This document shows, one piece after another, positions 10,380 to 23,548 of a stretch of DNA of 64,000 bases (its first letter is position 1; each line of letters begins with the position of its first letter). The translations under genes and the position numbers were made by a program. This stretch comes from Schistosoma haematobium (Eukaryota > Platyhelminthes > Trematoda > Strigeidida > Schistosomatidae): the NCBI RefSeq assembly GCF_000699445.3, contig NC_067196.1, positions 88,886,364 to 88,950,363 on the forward strand, read 5' to 3'. The notes beneath the pieces are model-generated. The model saw nothing but the letters and a program-made list of their open reading frames with translations. It was not told the DNA's origin and searched no databases.

Positions 10380-10755
10380 AGAGAGGTGATGTGGATATTA
10401 TAGTAATTTAATATTTGAATTCATAAGCCAGTTAAAGCTACACCACCATAAAAAACCAAGAATCACTGGACTGCTGTTTTGTCCTATTATGGAACTTCTC
10501 AGCAGTGCGCATTCGCTATCCCGCCCCACAAGATTTTAACTCAGAACCTATCAGTCTCGTGAGCGAACAATTAACCTATAAACCACTGAGCCTGCATCCA
10601 ACGGTGTTAATGCCTGAATTCAACCAATCCACGAAGTTGCGCCACCGTACACCATTGTCTTTGGTGAGTTACTATCTCACAATAAACCCGGTTGATTTCT
10701 ACAATTCACGGCTTCTCCCTAGAACTCCATGAAAATACATCTTGGAGATAGTCAC
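10380..10755 (-). repeat. H1 repeat, full length, decayed hammerhead
   Basis: It extends from the 3' terminal block (complement of CTATAATATCCAC) to the 5' region. The hammerhead reads CTGAGAA with AAAA in place of GAAA. It is followed immediately by an inverted partial copy. Confidence 0.8.
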
Positions 10756-10835
10756 TAGAACGAAACGGCTGTTCAGTGCTTCCAGGTTTTCCATGATGAT
10801 TTAATTCATGGATTCAACTATTAAAAATTGTACTC
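10756..10835 (+). repeat. H1 repeat, 3' part, inverted partner
   Basis: It starts inside the hammerhead (AACGAAACGGCTGTTCAGTG) and continues through the tail CCAGGTTTTCCATGATG. Together with the preceding minus copy it makes an inverted pair. Confidence 0.75.
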
Positions 10836-11485
10836 TCATGTTGGTCTTCTCGATGTAGTTAATTATTGGCTATCTGAAAATACAACAGATATTTTCATTA
10901 ACACAAGGAGTGAACGTTTTTTTGTTGTGATATCTATCAGTATTCATAACTTTCTCAGAAATGATTTACTTACTTGAAAGCTACTGTTTCCTTTAATTTG
11001 AGTACTCGATTAACAATAATCAACATTCAACGAACTTACTGATATTCTTTCTGTGCGACTGTACTAAACGTATTTAGTTTATAAAATATCTAATTTTCTC
11101 AACTTCAGTTTATATATCTTTTAATCATTATAATATAGAATGCATTAAATCTATTAAAATCAAACGTATGTTATGGATATACAATCCACTAGCTAGTCAG
11201 TTTGTCTTAATTAACTCACAGTCTGGTAAAGATGTAAGTTAACTCTCATAGCCGTATCACAACACAATGATAAAATGAATAGAAATATTCAGTAGGAATG
11301 CTAATGAGCAAAACTAAATATTGAGAATATTGTTTAAAAAGACAAAGGGTAATATATGGGAATACTGGAATTTAAGATCGATAGGAAGATAAAGAGTGAA
11401 TACACTTACACAGTTAAGAACGGTTCTAAACCATTTCATTTAAAACCGTCAAAACCTGATTCACTTATGAAACTAACCACATCCA

Positions 11486-13195
11486 AGTAGTTACTTACTT
11501 ACTTACTTACGCCTGTTACTCCTCGTGAAGGAGCATAGGCCGCTCACCAGCATTCTCCATCCAACCCTGTCCAAAGCAATCCTTTCTAGCTCCGTCCAGT
11601 TCCTATTGATCCTTTTCATACCTGTTTCTATTATCCGACGCAATGTGTTCTTTGGCCTTCCTCTTTTTCGCTTCCTTCAGGATTCCAGGTTAGGGCTTGC
11701 CTCCTGATGCAGTTTGACGATTTACGTAATGTATGTCCTATCCATTTCCATCGACTTTTCCTAATTTCTTCTTCAGCTGGGAGTTTGTTTTCTCTCTCCC
11801 ACAGAAGGCTATTGCTGATGGTATCCGGCCAATGGATGTTGAGTGTCTTGCGTAGACAACCATTTATAAATACTTGTACCTTCTTGATTGTGGTTGTTGT
11901 AGTTCTCCAAGTTTCAGCTCCGTACAGTAGAACTGCCTTGACATTCGTATTGAAGATTCTCACTTTGATATTGGTTGAAAGTTGTTTTGAGTTCCATATG
12001 TTCTTCAATTGTAGGAATGCGACACTTGCTTTGCCAATCCTCGCCTTTACGTCTGCATCTGAACCTCCTTGTTCATCGATGATGCTTCCTAGGTATGTGA
12101 AGGATTCTACATCTTCCAGAGTTTCGCCATCAAGAGTGATTGGATTGCTGTTCTCCGCCTTGAATTTTAGGACCTTGGTTTTCCCTTTGTGTATGCTGAG
12201 GCCTACTGATGCAGAGACTGCTGCTACATTGGCTGTCTTCATCTGCATCTGTTCGTGTGTACGTGATAGGAGGACTAGGTCATCTGCGAAGTCCAAATCG
12301 TCTAATTGATTTTGAGCTATCCATTGTATTCCGTGTTTTCCCTCAGATGTCAAGGTTTTCATAATCCAGTCAACCACCAGAAGAAAGGGGAAGGGAGAGA
12401 GTAAACAGCCTTGTCTGACTCCGGTCCTTACTTGGAATGCATTTGTCAGCTGGCCTCCATGCACTACTTTGCACTGTAGTCCGTCGTATGAGTTCCGGAT
12501 AATATTGACAATCTTCTCAGGAACTCCGTAGTGTCGAAGAAGTTTCTATAATGTCCTCCTATCTACACTGTCAAATGCATTTTCATAATCAATGAAGTTG
12601 ATGTATGGTGATGAGTTCCACTCAACTGATCGTTCGACGATGATCCGTAGTGTTGCAATGTGGTCTGTGAACGACCGATCCTTACGGAATCCAGCTTGTT
12701 AATCTCGAAGTTGGGCGTCTACTGCATCCTTCATCCTGTTCAGCAACACTCTGTTGAAGACTTTCCCTGGTATTGGCAGTAGTGTAATGCCTCTGTAGTT
12801 TTCACATTTGCTCAGATCTCCTTTCTTTGGAATCTTGACGAGGTGTCCTTCTTTCCAGTCCATCGGCACTTGTTCCTCCTCCCAAATCTGTTCTAATAGA
12901 AGGTGAAGCATGTTTGTAGTTACTTCGATGTCTGACTTCAGTGCTTCAGCTGGTATATTGTCGGGTCCTGCTGCTTTCCCGTTCTTGATTTGTCTGACGG
13001 CCAATCTAATTTCTTCTGTCGTTGGTTGGTTGACATCTATAGGAACATCTTTGTGTGCTGCTTCGATGTCCGGTGGATTCATTGGAGCCTGCCTATTCAG
13101 GAGTTCCTCGAAGTATTATACCCATCTGTTACGCTGTTGTTGAATTTCAGTGATTGGCTTGCCTTCTTTGTCTTTGACCGGTAGTAGTACGGATC
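11486..13195 (-). mobile_element. SR2-like RTE non-LTR retrotransposon, 5'-truncated
   Basis: The 3' end on the minus strand is GGAGTAACAGGCGTAAGTAAG with four TAAG units, typical of RTE-clade elements whose 3' ends are short tandem repeats. The copy keeps the reverse transcriptase and C-terminal region and lacks the endonuclease. Break-off is near 13195. Confidence 0.85.
11640..13180 (-). pseudogene. RTE reverse transcriptase pseudogene
   Basis: One reading frame spans the element with only three stops: TAA at 13116-13118, TAA at 12699-12701 and TAG at 12546-12548. Translated landmarks in order are GKAAGPDNIPAEALK (fingers), [39 protein letters not shown], the catalytic FADDLVLL, the thumb-region block [20 protein letters not shown], and the C-terminal [20 protein letters not shown]. 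The frame is lost after WNPEG near 11650, where related copies continue QRK.GR.KNTLRR. In life the enzyme copies element RNA at a nicked target. All RT motifs are readable, so decay is modest. The missing 5' part would hold the AP-type endonuclease, part of which is visible in a different copy at 26150. Confidence 0.85.
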
Positions 13196-13624
13196 CACTA
13201 ACATGACACAGATTAACATTCAATAAGTTTATAGACTTATGATATATCGTGAATACATCAGCTCCAGATTTCTTTTAATCTACTTTTATATCAAATAACT
13301 TCATTAATCCTTAAATTTGACTTCCCATTGAGTTCAATATTTGAAAATGGATAATCATGTTAGCTCATAGTATTTCCACTTAATAATCTATAAGCTTAAT
13401 ATTATTTCAATCCTTGTTTTTAATTTAAGAAAATAAGACATTTTTTCGTTTGTTCGATTTATATTACTTAATAAAATTGTATATATTATGTAATTCTTTC
13501 TGTATTACTTCAATTCCATTATATAACAGATTACTACTAATAAAATTATTAGTAGTATCTATTTTAAATTAAGAAATGTTATTTTGAATAACTGACTGAA
13601 TTACATTGTAATGTTAGCATTTTC

Positions 13625-13659
<35 letters not shown>

Positions 13660-14464
13660 TTTTTAGAAGTTTATTTGAGTGAAGTAGGGAACAATCTTTA
13701 TACCTCTTCATTATCAATGCCATTATTATGATTATGATTATGATTACCATTACTGTTATTACCATTAGTGTTCTAGTTTGGTTTGAATACCTTGTAATAG
13801 AAAGAAATGTAAACTTTACATTTGGAAGTTATTTATATATTTTTTTGTTTCCACAAAAATGGCTTTTTATGTGTATTATTATTTATTTATCGGTTAAATT
13901 TATTTATAAATTTCAAATGTATAAATGGTCATAAATCGATTTAGTTATATACATAGATACATGTGTCAGTATCTATGCACGCGTGTGTGTGTGTGTTCTT
14001 ACTGATTACGCAACTAGGATAATCAGTAAAAACAAGGGAAAAAAGGAAAAAAAGTATTCTAATGAGGGCAGTATTATGAATATTAGTGATTTGATTAATG
14101 GAAGGTAAATAAACATTGAAAATATATCATGTCCAATATGGGTTTATAGATGCATGAAATGGAGAAAGGTTATAAACTTTTGGGAAGAAATTAAAGTTAA
14201 ATAATGCAAAGCTCCAATTCATGCTGTTAAAATATGTTGAGAGTATTATGTACTTGAAGGAAATGAAAGGGATTTTCAAGGTAGCGTGAGAATACTAAAG
14301 GTAACGGTTACATTACAATTTGGTCGATTATATCTCCTAGTATTTGACAAGATGGCAGTGATTTATGTTGGATGACCAATTAACAAATGCAGGTAGACAA
14401 TTAAATGGTGATAAGCTCAAAAGTATAGTGGGTGGTCAGTTTTTATTGAGAGCAGTTGTTAATT
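13196..14464. other. No gene recognised; includes (TA)n at 13627-13654
   Basis: Very AT-rich, with one TA run at 13627-13654, an ATG/ATT-rich patch at 13725-13760 and a GT run near 13984-13996. No repeat family match was seen. Confidence 0.5.
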
Positions 14465-14590
14465 GATTCATTTGTATTGTTTATATGCATCTTCTCATTG
14501 ATATTTAGCACTGTAATCGGTTATACTGTGTTGGCATGTGTGAGGATTACTTCAAAATTGCCGTTAAGTCACAAACTTTAGTAAAACATT
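14465..14590 (-). repeat. Smα-like tail, inverted
   Basis: It is a decayed reverse complement of the tail: CATCTTCTCATTGATATTTAG..., GTTGGCATGTGTGAGGATTA..., AAGTCACAAAC. It pairs head-to-head with the plus copy that follows. Confidence 0.65.
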
Positions 14591-14760
14591 CGGATAGTGA
14601 CTAAGTGAGTAACTTGATGGTATTTGAAGCAAACGGTATTGAGTTCAAATTCATAAATGAACATCAACTCTGAGATGCCGATTCATCCACTCGACGAGTC
14701 CATAAATAGAAGAAACACGTTTTCTGGACTCCACTGCTAATCATCAACCAACTCTGCTTA
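14591..14760 (+). repeat. Smα-like repeat, head and hammerhead, decayed
   Basis: GAACATCAACTCTGAGATG is followed by CTCGACGAGTCC...AGAAGAAACACG and CTGGACTCCACTGCTAATCA. Stem II and the CTGA core are both damaged. Confidence 0.7.
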
Positions 14761-15071
14761 TGATAGTTGTTAATAAATGTTTGTAAGGGCTTATAATAGT
14801 TATTATTATAAACATGTAGCCCGTTACCGATGGTTTATCTCAATATTTGCTACACACTGAATTAAATCTATTTAACTACTCCCTTTATCTGTAACTGTAC
14901 AATTTTCATCTGATAAAATGTACAGATAGTTGACGAAAATGAAGAACGACCCAGTTAAACCATTAAATTCAAAGAATGTAGCAACTCTAAAGTATTCACC
15001 TGAAATAAAGATTCTAATTATCATTCCCAATAAGAATGTTTTATTAAGTAGTCAAGTTATATATATGGCTT

Positions 15072-15195
15072 TACAACTATAGCTATATCAAGGCAATCCG
15101 CATAGGATGCACATATGACAACAAGAGACTGATCAATTGCAGTCCTAAACAACAAGGGGAAGATACAACTAAAACAACATCAAGTGACATTCTAC
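15072..15195 (+). repeat. Smα-like tail, isolated
   Basis: GGCAATCCGCATAGGATGCA, then ACTGATCAATTGCAGTCC and AAACAACATCAAGTG match the tails at 8760-8870 and 45243-45298. Confidence 0.8.
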
Positions 15196-15799
15196 TCTAC
15201 TGGTTGTAATAAAGTAAGTATTTTAACTTAAATGAACTAAATGCTCATAAATGTAATCGACAGTAAATATTTTCTTTCATATAAGAAGAACATAAAGATG
15301 AAGAAAAATAAACATTTGTTATCCTATCGTCAATATTAAGAATTAACATCCTTACAGATAGATCAGATTTGATGTCCATTTCAAAGAGAACGATTTTTCA
15401 TATGACTACGGCTTTAAAAAAATCTCAGCGTTCACTGAAGAACTATGTTGTACGCCTGGGTTGAGATTGTTTCTATGATTCGTCCCAAATAACTGATAAG
15501 TAATATAGGAAAAGGTTGTCCATCATCTCCTTTTTATCTCCTTAGTGAGATTGATTTGTTTTGGTAAACATGTAAATGTTATCTCATTTTACACGCCAAT
15601 TATAAACTCTGTGTGTGTGAACATACAAGCGTAGTGAAGAGTAATCGTAGGTTGCAAATAGAGATGATTAGATGTATTAAAGGTTAAATTATAATCATCA
15701 CTGTGATAACAGTAAAGTCAGTTTTGTTTCTATTTGAGAAACTGACTAGTTTACACATACCAAAACCTTTGATTTTCTAGGTTCACATCAAGGACTAAA

Positions 15800-16085
15800 T
15801 TTAGTCAGACAACCATTAAAATCTAGGTAGCATTAGATAGCTACATTGTTCTACTATGGAATTTCTCAGCAGTATACATAAGTGACGTCTCTAGGAGCCA
15901 AACACACTCCCATCAAGTCTCGAGGTGATTACTCAAACTATAGACTACTGAGTTAACATATGTCTAACCTTAATCCATTCGCGTAGTTGTACAGTGGTCA
16001 TTTTTTTACCTTTAGTGATGTCTGTCGCATAACCGACATAGTCATAGCTTCTCATTGAAACTTCTGAGATTATCTACTGAAATAA
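15800..16085 (-). repeat. H1 repeat, heavily decayed
   Basis: Only scattered blocks remain, such as TTTCTCAGCAGT (complement of ACTGCTGAG) and the TAGACTACTGAG head block. It also keeps the 5' region GTTGTACAGTGG and CTTCTCATTGAAACTTC. No ribozyme core is left. Confidence 0.55.
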
Positions 16086-17340
16086 GTTAATAGTAGACAG
16101 GAAATGGTGCTTGAAAATGAGCGACATGTATAAACACCAACAAACCAATGAATACATAAAAATGAGGGAGAAATTTATAAAAAATACAAAGAAATAAATA
16201 ATGAGCAACTAAATGTTGCTCAGTGAGTTACTATTTTTTTCACAATGAGAGAATTACAATTTTCAATCTAAAATATTCATCGATCAAAATATGACATGGA
16301 ATACTTAAAAGAATGTAAAAACCTCTAAATACGCATAAAATTACATGCATTCGCCACATCATACTCACTTACACATACAAACATCAAAGATGACACTGAA
16401 CATAAAAAAAACACAACTTTGCAACAAAAAGCGAAAACACCAAAGGTAATAATAACCGTAATACACACACAATGCACTAACACCAGCAAACACTTACCAC
16501 AAGACCTCTTGATTTTATATGTGCTGTACGATTCGGTTCATATATCAATGATGATGTATCATTTGTACGAAGCATGCGAGTTACCATCAAAGTGGATAGA
16601 CCCTCAAATAATAACAGTAATAATAATAATAAGAGTAATTGGCTTATAAGTTTGGAAATAACTTCGTTACATATAAAAATGACAGCAAAAATGTATAGAT
16701 GTATATTATTGTTACAACCCTTTACGAACTATTCAAAATTAAACATTATAGCAGTAGTGAACGAAAAATTTAATGTAAGAAATGTAAGATGTACAAATAC
16801 CTAACTAGTAAATAGAAGTGAAAGGTTCATCAGCCGCTTCAGCTGACGATCACTCAAAGTGACCTTGAAAATCAGCCATTCAGAGTACGAGATTAATTAT
16901 GTCTCATTCAGCAATGCATGAACTGTTCAAAATTTAATAATGAGGGTTTAAAAAATTCTTTTATTTGTAAGATTAAGATCAACATTCCATTTCTCATCAT
17001 TATAAAACTGCTCTACTGTATTGTCAGGAGTTATCGTAATTTATGGAAGTTGACTGAAAACTAATGAAATTCGTAGACAACCTATCACCGGTCATCGTTG
17101 TTTGTCAGTAAGAAATATGTATAACCAGAATTATCGTTTCAAAATTACTTCATTACTACATCTTTTGATGTATTATTTGATAAAGTGGTATAACAAGAAA
17201 AGATGCAGAGTAAGTACGAAGAATACAACTTGAGGTAGAGCGTAGACATACAATTTTAGCTTAGAATAATGTAATATCGAAATCATATCGGAGACGACAC
17301 ATTTTACATAATGACTTGGATTGCTACTTATAAGATTTAG
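16086..17340. other. No gene or repeat recognised
   Basis: AT-rich DNA. The two overlapping 76-codon frames near 16419-16804 are AT-driven and show no motif. Confidence 0.5.
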
Positions 17341-17682
17341 TATCAGAAGGGGTTTTTGTGGATATTGTAGTAATTTTAATAGTTGCGATCATGAGTCAAT
17401 TGAAGCTAGACCACCATGGAAAACATAGAAGCACTGGACGGTCGTTTTGTCTCATTGTAAGACCCCTTAGGAGTGCGCATTCACGATCCCACCTCGCGAG
17501 ATTCGAACCCAGAACCTATCGGTAACACACGCGAGTGCCTAACTTCTAGACCACTCAACCAGCATCCAATAGTGTTAAGGTCTAACTTCAAATAATCCAT
17601 AAAATTCAGCGACACATCCACAATAGTCTTCAGTGGGTTACTATCTCACAACAGACCCGGTTGAATTTCACTAGTCACCAAA
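17341..17682 (-). repeat. H1 repeat, full length, decayed
   Basis: It runs from the 3' terminal block at 17343 through GACCACCATGGAAAAC and the tRNA-like head (GGTTCGAATCTCGCGAGG on the minus strand) to the 5' region. The hammerhead segment is broken: the stem II region reads GTCTTACAATGAGAC and GAAA has become AAAA. Confidence 0.75.
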
Positions 17683-18544
17683 TTGAATATTAGTCTGCAA
17701 TAAGGGATAACACTCTTTTTAATTGAGCTTACCGATGAACATACGGAAGATAATTCAATTACAAATTTGATTAGGGAGTTATTTAAATAAAGTTAAACCG
17801 TTAACCTGATGTTTATAGACATACAGAATAACTCAACTTCAGTTGTGTTTGATCAAGGACATTTTTAAATGATTAACTTATGCTAAACACTTAATTACGA
17901 ATCACAGAAGCTTGGATTGTTCATTATTTACCGAGTTTTGTATACAAACAAGGGCCATATCATTATGGACAACAACCAATTAAATTTCAAGTTTACAGAA
18001 CAAGTTATTAGTCACTGAGATACATTCGAAAGGTTTAAATTCTTTTCAAAGATTGCAATAATCATGTTGTCTAGAGTGATAAGGAAAGCTACATGCAAAC
18101 AGACAATTCAACTCAGATGATACAATCCCTTTAAAAGAATGTACTTCCATCGACATAATTATAAAGGTCATATTGATGGCTTATCATTATTCGCTATTTT
18201 AGAATTCTCACTCTTTTCTAATTTTATTACATGTTTTTAATAATAGTTTTAGGCTGTACAAAATAACAATTTTGAAGAAGTCTGTTTAAGCAGTAAACAC
18301 AATGATAGTGACACTGATGATTGGTAACAAAAAATCGGTTAGGTTCAACGTCATTAGTCTGTAGGTAATCTAATAGGACATCCTGTACAACCTGGATGAC
18401 ATATGTCTTGTTACTTGTCAATACAAGCTTAATATTTTAATAAATATAACAGTATTGACTAATTATATAACATAATTTACACATAGAAAAATAATACAAA
18501 TTACTTAAAGTGAACACTCGATCTATTCACGATGAATAATGAAT

Positions 18545-18770
18545 AAATGTCCGTCAATCAGTCAGTCAGCTACAACGTATGACTAGGCACATACATGGAT
18601 CAATCCAAGTTGCTATAACTCAGCAGAACTAGATGAACACCAAATTCATACATGTAGTTAATTCAATGGTGGCAATATATAAAAGAAAGATTGTATATAA
18701 GGATATGGCACAGGAACGAAGAATTAGTTCATAGAAAGAAAGATATGGGGCGATTTTAATCTCATAGTTT
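18545..18770 (-). mobile_element. RTE-like family 2, 3' untranslated end
   Basis: The reverse complement matches the 3' region of the 41 kb element: ATATATTGCCACCATTGAAT, TATGAATTTGGTGTTCA, ATGTATGTGCCTAGTC. It ends in TGACTGACTGATTGAC, a short tandem tail like that of other RTE elements. Confidence 0.7.
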
Positions 18771-19932
18771 AAGGCAAGATAGAAAGTATGTACACCGACA
18801 CCATTGTGATCGATTCTAAGTCATATCACTCACAGTCTCCAACCATTGTTTATACTAGTCACATGGATCCCAACCAAGTAGTCTACATCTACCAACATGG
18901 CTAAGACTAGAAGTTAGTGCCACAAATAAATGTAGATTAATATATGTCTAGTTTCTTAATCAGAGTTTATAAATTAAAAAAAAATATTTTTACAATAAGT
19001 AGAAATACATAAAGTATAAAGTTATTTCTTTATTATCTTAAATGTAAAGTATCTATATGTTTACTTAATACTGGAACTTCAGAAAAAAAGTGAATGGATA
19101 GTCAAAAAGAAAAAAAAAGATGGGTGACAGTAAAATATAAAAGAAAACAGTCTGAAACGATATGTATATATACACATATATGTATACCAGTGTGGGTAGG
19201 AAGTGACACCTAAGGCATTTTTGTACAAAAGTTATATATACATAGAAAGGGACTAACTGTAAAAAGATTGTGATGGAGTAATCTTTGTCTTATTTCTTTT
19301 TATTAAAAGAAATCATACAGTAATATTATAAATAAGTCACACAATGTTTGATAAACGGAATACAAACGGAATTTTTAAAAAATTCCAAGGACCCTTCGAC
19401 AGTAAAGGAACTTAATGAGTTTCTGCGTTATTCTGACAAAATATTTGTTCATTAAAAAAAACCCCATAGAGATTCAACAAACAATGAAAAGTAAAAACAA
19501 GAAACACACATACATACATACATACATACATTCATGTGCGGACAAATAAGCCTAGTTAGTTACTCAGTAAAGCTTAAACGAGTCATATTGCAAAATAGCG
19601 AAAAGAAACTATTTTTTAACAAAGACACATTTGAATTTGATAAAAATTACCCGAAAAAAAAGTGTCAGAGAGAGAGGGAGAGAGTGAGAGAAAGAAGAAA
19701 AAGAATACACGAGAAAATCAGTAATATATTAGATTGTCACTAAAAAATGTTTTTTTTGTTTTACCATTATCTAATTACATATTAATATTGACTGTGTTTA
19801 TTTTTTGTCAGTATTTTCAATATGAGTAAAATATTTATGGAAATACAACTAGGATTTCTTGAATAAGCATCATTTTAGATGAGAATGAATAAATGCTTAT
19901 TGTAAAATCTTTTGATCATTCATCCATTTATA
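18771..19932. other. No gene recognised
   Basis: AT-rich with poly-A patches, a CATA run at 19508-19530 and a GA-rich patch at 19664-19710. The 69-codon frame at 19534-19743 is driven by that patch. Confidence 0.5.
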
Positions 19933-20335
19933 ATCAGAGAGGGGTTTTGTAGATATTATAGTAAGTTAATAGTTGAATTCATGAATCAATTGAAGCTAGA
20001 TAATCATGGAAAACCTAGAAGCAGTGGATAGCCGTTTTGTCCTACTGCGGGACTCTACAGCAGTGCGCATTCACGATCCCACCTCACGAGATTTTAACCC
20101 ATAACCTATCAGTCTCGCGCGTGAACGCTTAACGTCTAGACCATTGAGTTAGCCGGCATCCGACGGTGTTATTGTCTATTTTCAACCAATTCACGAAATT
20201 GTATCACCGTCTAATATAGTCTTCACTGAGTTATTATCTCACAATAGACCCGACTGAACTTCACTGGTCACTGCTTCTCAGTTGAACTCCAGGAAATACC
20301 TCTTGAAGCTATTCACTAGTGAGAATATGATGATT
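19933..20335 (-). repeat. H1 repeat, full length, decayed hammerhead
   Basis: All landmarks are present from the 3' terminal block (AGAGGGGTTTTGTAGATA) to the 5' block (TTCACTAGTGAGAATATG). The ribozyme is broken at CTGTAGA and ACAAAA. It abuts an inverted copy. Confidence 0.8.
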
Positions 20336-20532
20336 ATAAGCACTCGCTCTCGAGAACGATAGGTCCCGGGTTCGAATCCCGCAAGGCAGGATCGTGCATG
20401 CGACCTACCGAAGAGTCTCATACTATGATGAAACAGTCGTCCACTGCTCCCAGGTTTTCCATAGTGGTCTAGCTTCAATTGGCTCGTGAATTCAACTATT
20501 AAAATTACTATAATATCCATAAAATCCCTATC
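20336..20532 (+). repeat. H1 repeat, head to 3' end, inverted partner
   Basis: B-box GGGTTCGAATCCC, then GATCGTGCATGCGACC, a ruined hammerhead (CCGAAGAGTC...GATGAAACAG) and a full tail to CTATAATATCCATAAAATCC. Confidence 0.75.
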
Positions 20533-21171
20533 TGTTTATAGTTATCTTCCGATTTAAAAACAGACTTATCAAATATTCACATTTCAATAAAACAGCCATA
20601 TTTATTTGCGGAGCCTATTAATTGTTAAGAAAAATATTCAATATAATAAAAAGATTCCACGATGATATCCTATGAAACATATCAGAGCTCAATGGCCTAA
20701 ACAGGTTTGTAGCATAATGAATCATTATTTTTATGAAGATTAAAGATTAAAAAAACAATTAAATGGAACCTAACAACAATCAGAAAACTTGTATCCAGGG
20801 TTTTTTCCACCATAGTGGGATGAATTCGGTAAAAGGATATATCTTCAATCGTTGGGAAATAGATGGCTAGTGCATAATTAAAATACTTTTCATTCAGTTT
20901 CACAATTACAGATATTACTCGTGAACGAATCGAACTAGGACTAACCCTCTCTAATACAAATTGTTGAGGTATGTCAATAATCACAAAAACAATATTAACC
21001 GAGGATTACCGTTGACAGCTGATTAATATTCATCACATTTAATCTAATAACAAGTCACTTAAACTGGTGATCATATTGCAAATTCATCGATAACATTTGA
21101 TCAGTGCTAAATATAAAACGAACGAGACAAATACAACTTCTACTAACTAATAAATTAGGTTAGTTATCAGT

Positions 21172-21340
21172 ATAGGGTTGTGGTCCAGTAGATTAAGCGC
21201 TCACGCGCAAGACTGAAGGCCCTGGGTTCGAATTCCGCAAGCGGAATCGTGGATGCACACTTCTCTGGAGTCTCACCATAGGACGAAACGGCCGTCCAGC
21301 GCTTCCAAGTTTTCTATGGAGGTCTATCATAAACTATTTC
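21172..21340 (+). repeat. H1 repeat, head to tail
   Basis: It has a clear tRNA-like head (GTGGTCCAGTAGATTAAGCG ... GGGTTCGAATTCC). Stem III GGACGAAACGGCCGTC is intact, but the 5' core reads CTCTGGA instead of CTGAGGA. Confidence 0.8.
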
Positions 21341-23188
21341 AAGATCTGAATAAATTGGTGTAGTGTTCAAATATGTTAATAATACCACTAGTCAAAATAC
21401 AAGTTGTATGAGCACAAGATGCTCTGAAGTAATAAAATCCAGTGAAAGACTTTTTTGAATGCTCGATTCATTCAAATATTCTTAGTCAACATCATTATTA
21501 TACAAAATAATCAATCAGCCATAAGCATTATAGAACCTGAAACATATTTACATCGATTCAAGTGATCGATTCATATCAGCACACTGAGATGAAATTATCA
21601 TTACATATGCCAAAACGAAGAACAGTATCTGTAACAGTAAAGACTAGGTGTACATCATATGATTTTAGAACAGTGAATGAATTCATTGAATCAACATTTG
21701 AAATTTAAGACCCATGAGAATACAAAGAATGAATTCATCTGCTACATTTCAACGGGATCTAAGACATTATTCATGTAAAACGGGCTGCTGCACAGCAAAT
21801 CTGTGTCACCAAATAAGATAATCATTAAGATAGTAACCAGTGATTAGTTGGAATTATTAATTTCTTGTAACTTACTAATAAAATTTGCAACACAATTTGA
21901 TACAAAACAATGCAGGAAACAAAAGACACTTATCTAATAACTGAAACAGTATAACTTCGTTAGAAGACTAGATATTGCATACATTGTTTACATCTTTTAT
22001 ATTTCATAACTACTTAAACTGTTACTTTATTGAAAGTGAAAAACCCAACAAAAAACCTATGGGGGGCAAAAGTAGAATTTCCAAAAAAGGTAAACATTTT
22101 CTTCTGTCGCATACGTAACAAGACCTGAGTTAGTTTTAGTTTGTTTTATTGAATATGTTACATTTATTTACTATGATCTATTTGGATTTTGAATGCATGC
22201 ATACACGTGGGTTAAAATGTATGTATTACTGTTACAGAGATTTTTGTATGAAACACAGTTACTAGTTGTTACCTCAACAATATAATCACAGGATTTAAGA
22301 TAGCTGATCTTTTCCAAAACACTGAAATAACCTAGGAAAGAAGTACTGTTGTGCTAGTAAATCATTCAGATGGAGAGTAGTTTTCTAAAAAATACAGGAT
22401 CAGTAATTATGTAATTATGGTTAACGATGAAATATCAGTTATTACACAATGGTAAGCAGTAAAATTATCCAAGGTGAAAAACATACACTACAATGTAACA
22501 ATATATCAAAGAGATGACAAAAGAACTGAGTAAAATGTCTAGTTATTGGTCTAGACTACAAACGTTTGAAATGATTTTGTACATCGTCACAAATCAGACT
22601 GTTAACAATATCATTAGATCTACTGCTTACTGTCGTTCGTTGGGGTATATTTTATTTTCTTTAATACGGCTTTCAGTATACCACATAATTGTTATATTTG
22701 ATTTAGCTTCAAAGTCACCGATAGTAATTAGGGTTGTAGAACAATACTTACAAATAGATTAATGAAATTTCTTAACCAACATTATTAGTTAGATAAAGGT
22801 GCCAAAATTATAGTTTCTGGATCAAAGTTACTCTAAAGTACAACAACTATAGTAAATGCTCTGATAAAACTCTACAAGCTATGAATGGAATGTTGAAAAT
22901 AATAACAACCAGTTATCAATGAGCTGACAAAAGAGAAAGATGTTTTCTGTAATCTTAACGAAGTTTCACTATCCATCAACTAACCAGGAATGAATAAGTT
23001 AACCGAGAAGATCAATATCCATAACTGTTATAATCTATACAATGAAATGTGCTGAAGTGAAATATAATATCTACAAGGAGAAAATCTTGTGCAGAACACT
23101 CTTACATTGTTGCTCAAAGTGCTTGTGTGACTGTGTTCATTCTCCACATTTTTATCAAACAGAACTATATAAACCTCGTATTCTGTAT
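21341..23188. other. No gene recognised
   Basis: AT-rich DNA. The 82-codon frame at 22514-22762 has no family resemblance I can see. Confidence 0.5.
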
Positions 23189-23548
23189 TTTAATAGTTGA
23201 GATCAAGAGTCAGTTGAAGCTAGACCACCATGGAAAACCTAGAAGCACTGGACGGCCATTTCGTTCTACTGTGAGACTCTTCAGCAGTGTGCATCCACAA
23301 TCTCGCCTCGCGGGATTCGAACCCAGGAACCATCGGTCATGTACCTCTAGACCACTGAGCCGGCATCCGACGGTGTTAATGTCTAATTTCAACTAATCGA
23401 CGAAACTAAGCGATACATCCACCATTGTTTTCAATGAGTTACTATCTCACAACAGATCCGGTTGAACTCCACTTGCCACTGCTTCTCACTAGAACTCTAG
23501 GAAATACCTCTTGAATCCAGTCACCAGTGAGCATATGTTGATCAAAAC
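23189..23548 (-). repeat. H1 repeat, full length, weak hammerhead
   Basis: The core CTGAAGA and GAAA are both kept, as is the cut site CCGTC followed by CAGTG. Stem II (GTCT/GAAC) has mismatches, and stem III has a T-G wobble. The 5' end continues into a further copy's 3' end at 23551. Confidence 0.75.

Noticed and set aside
11707..12309. 200-codon open frame on the plus strand
   Set aside because: It is the antisense shadow of the RTE reverse transcriptase; it has no motif of its own.
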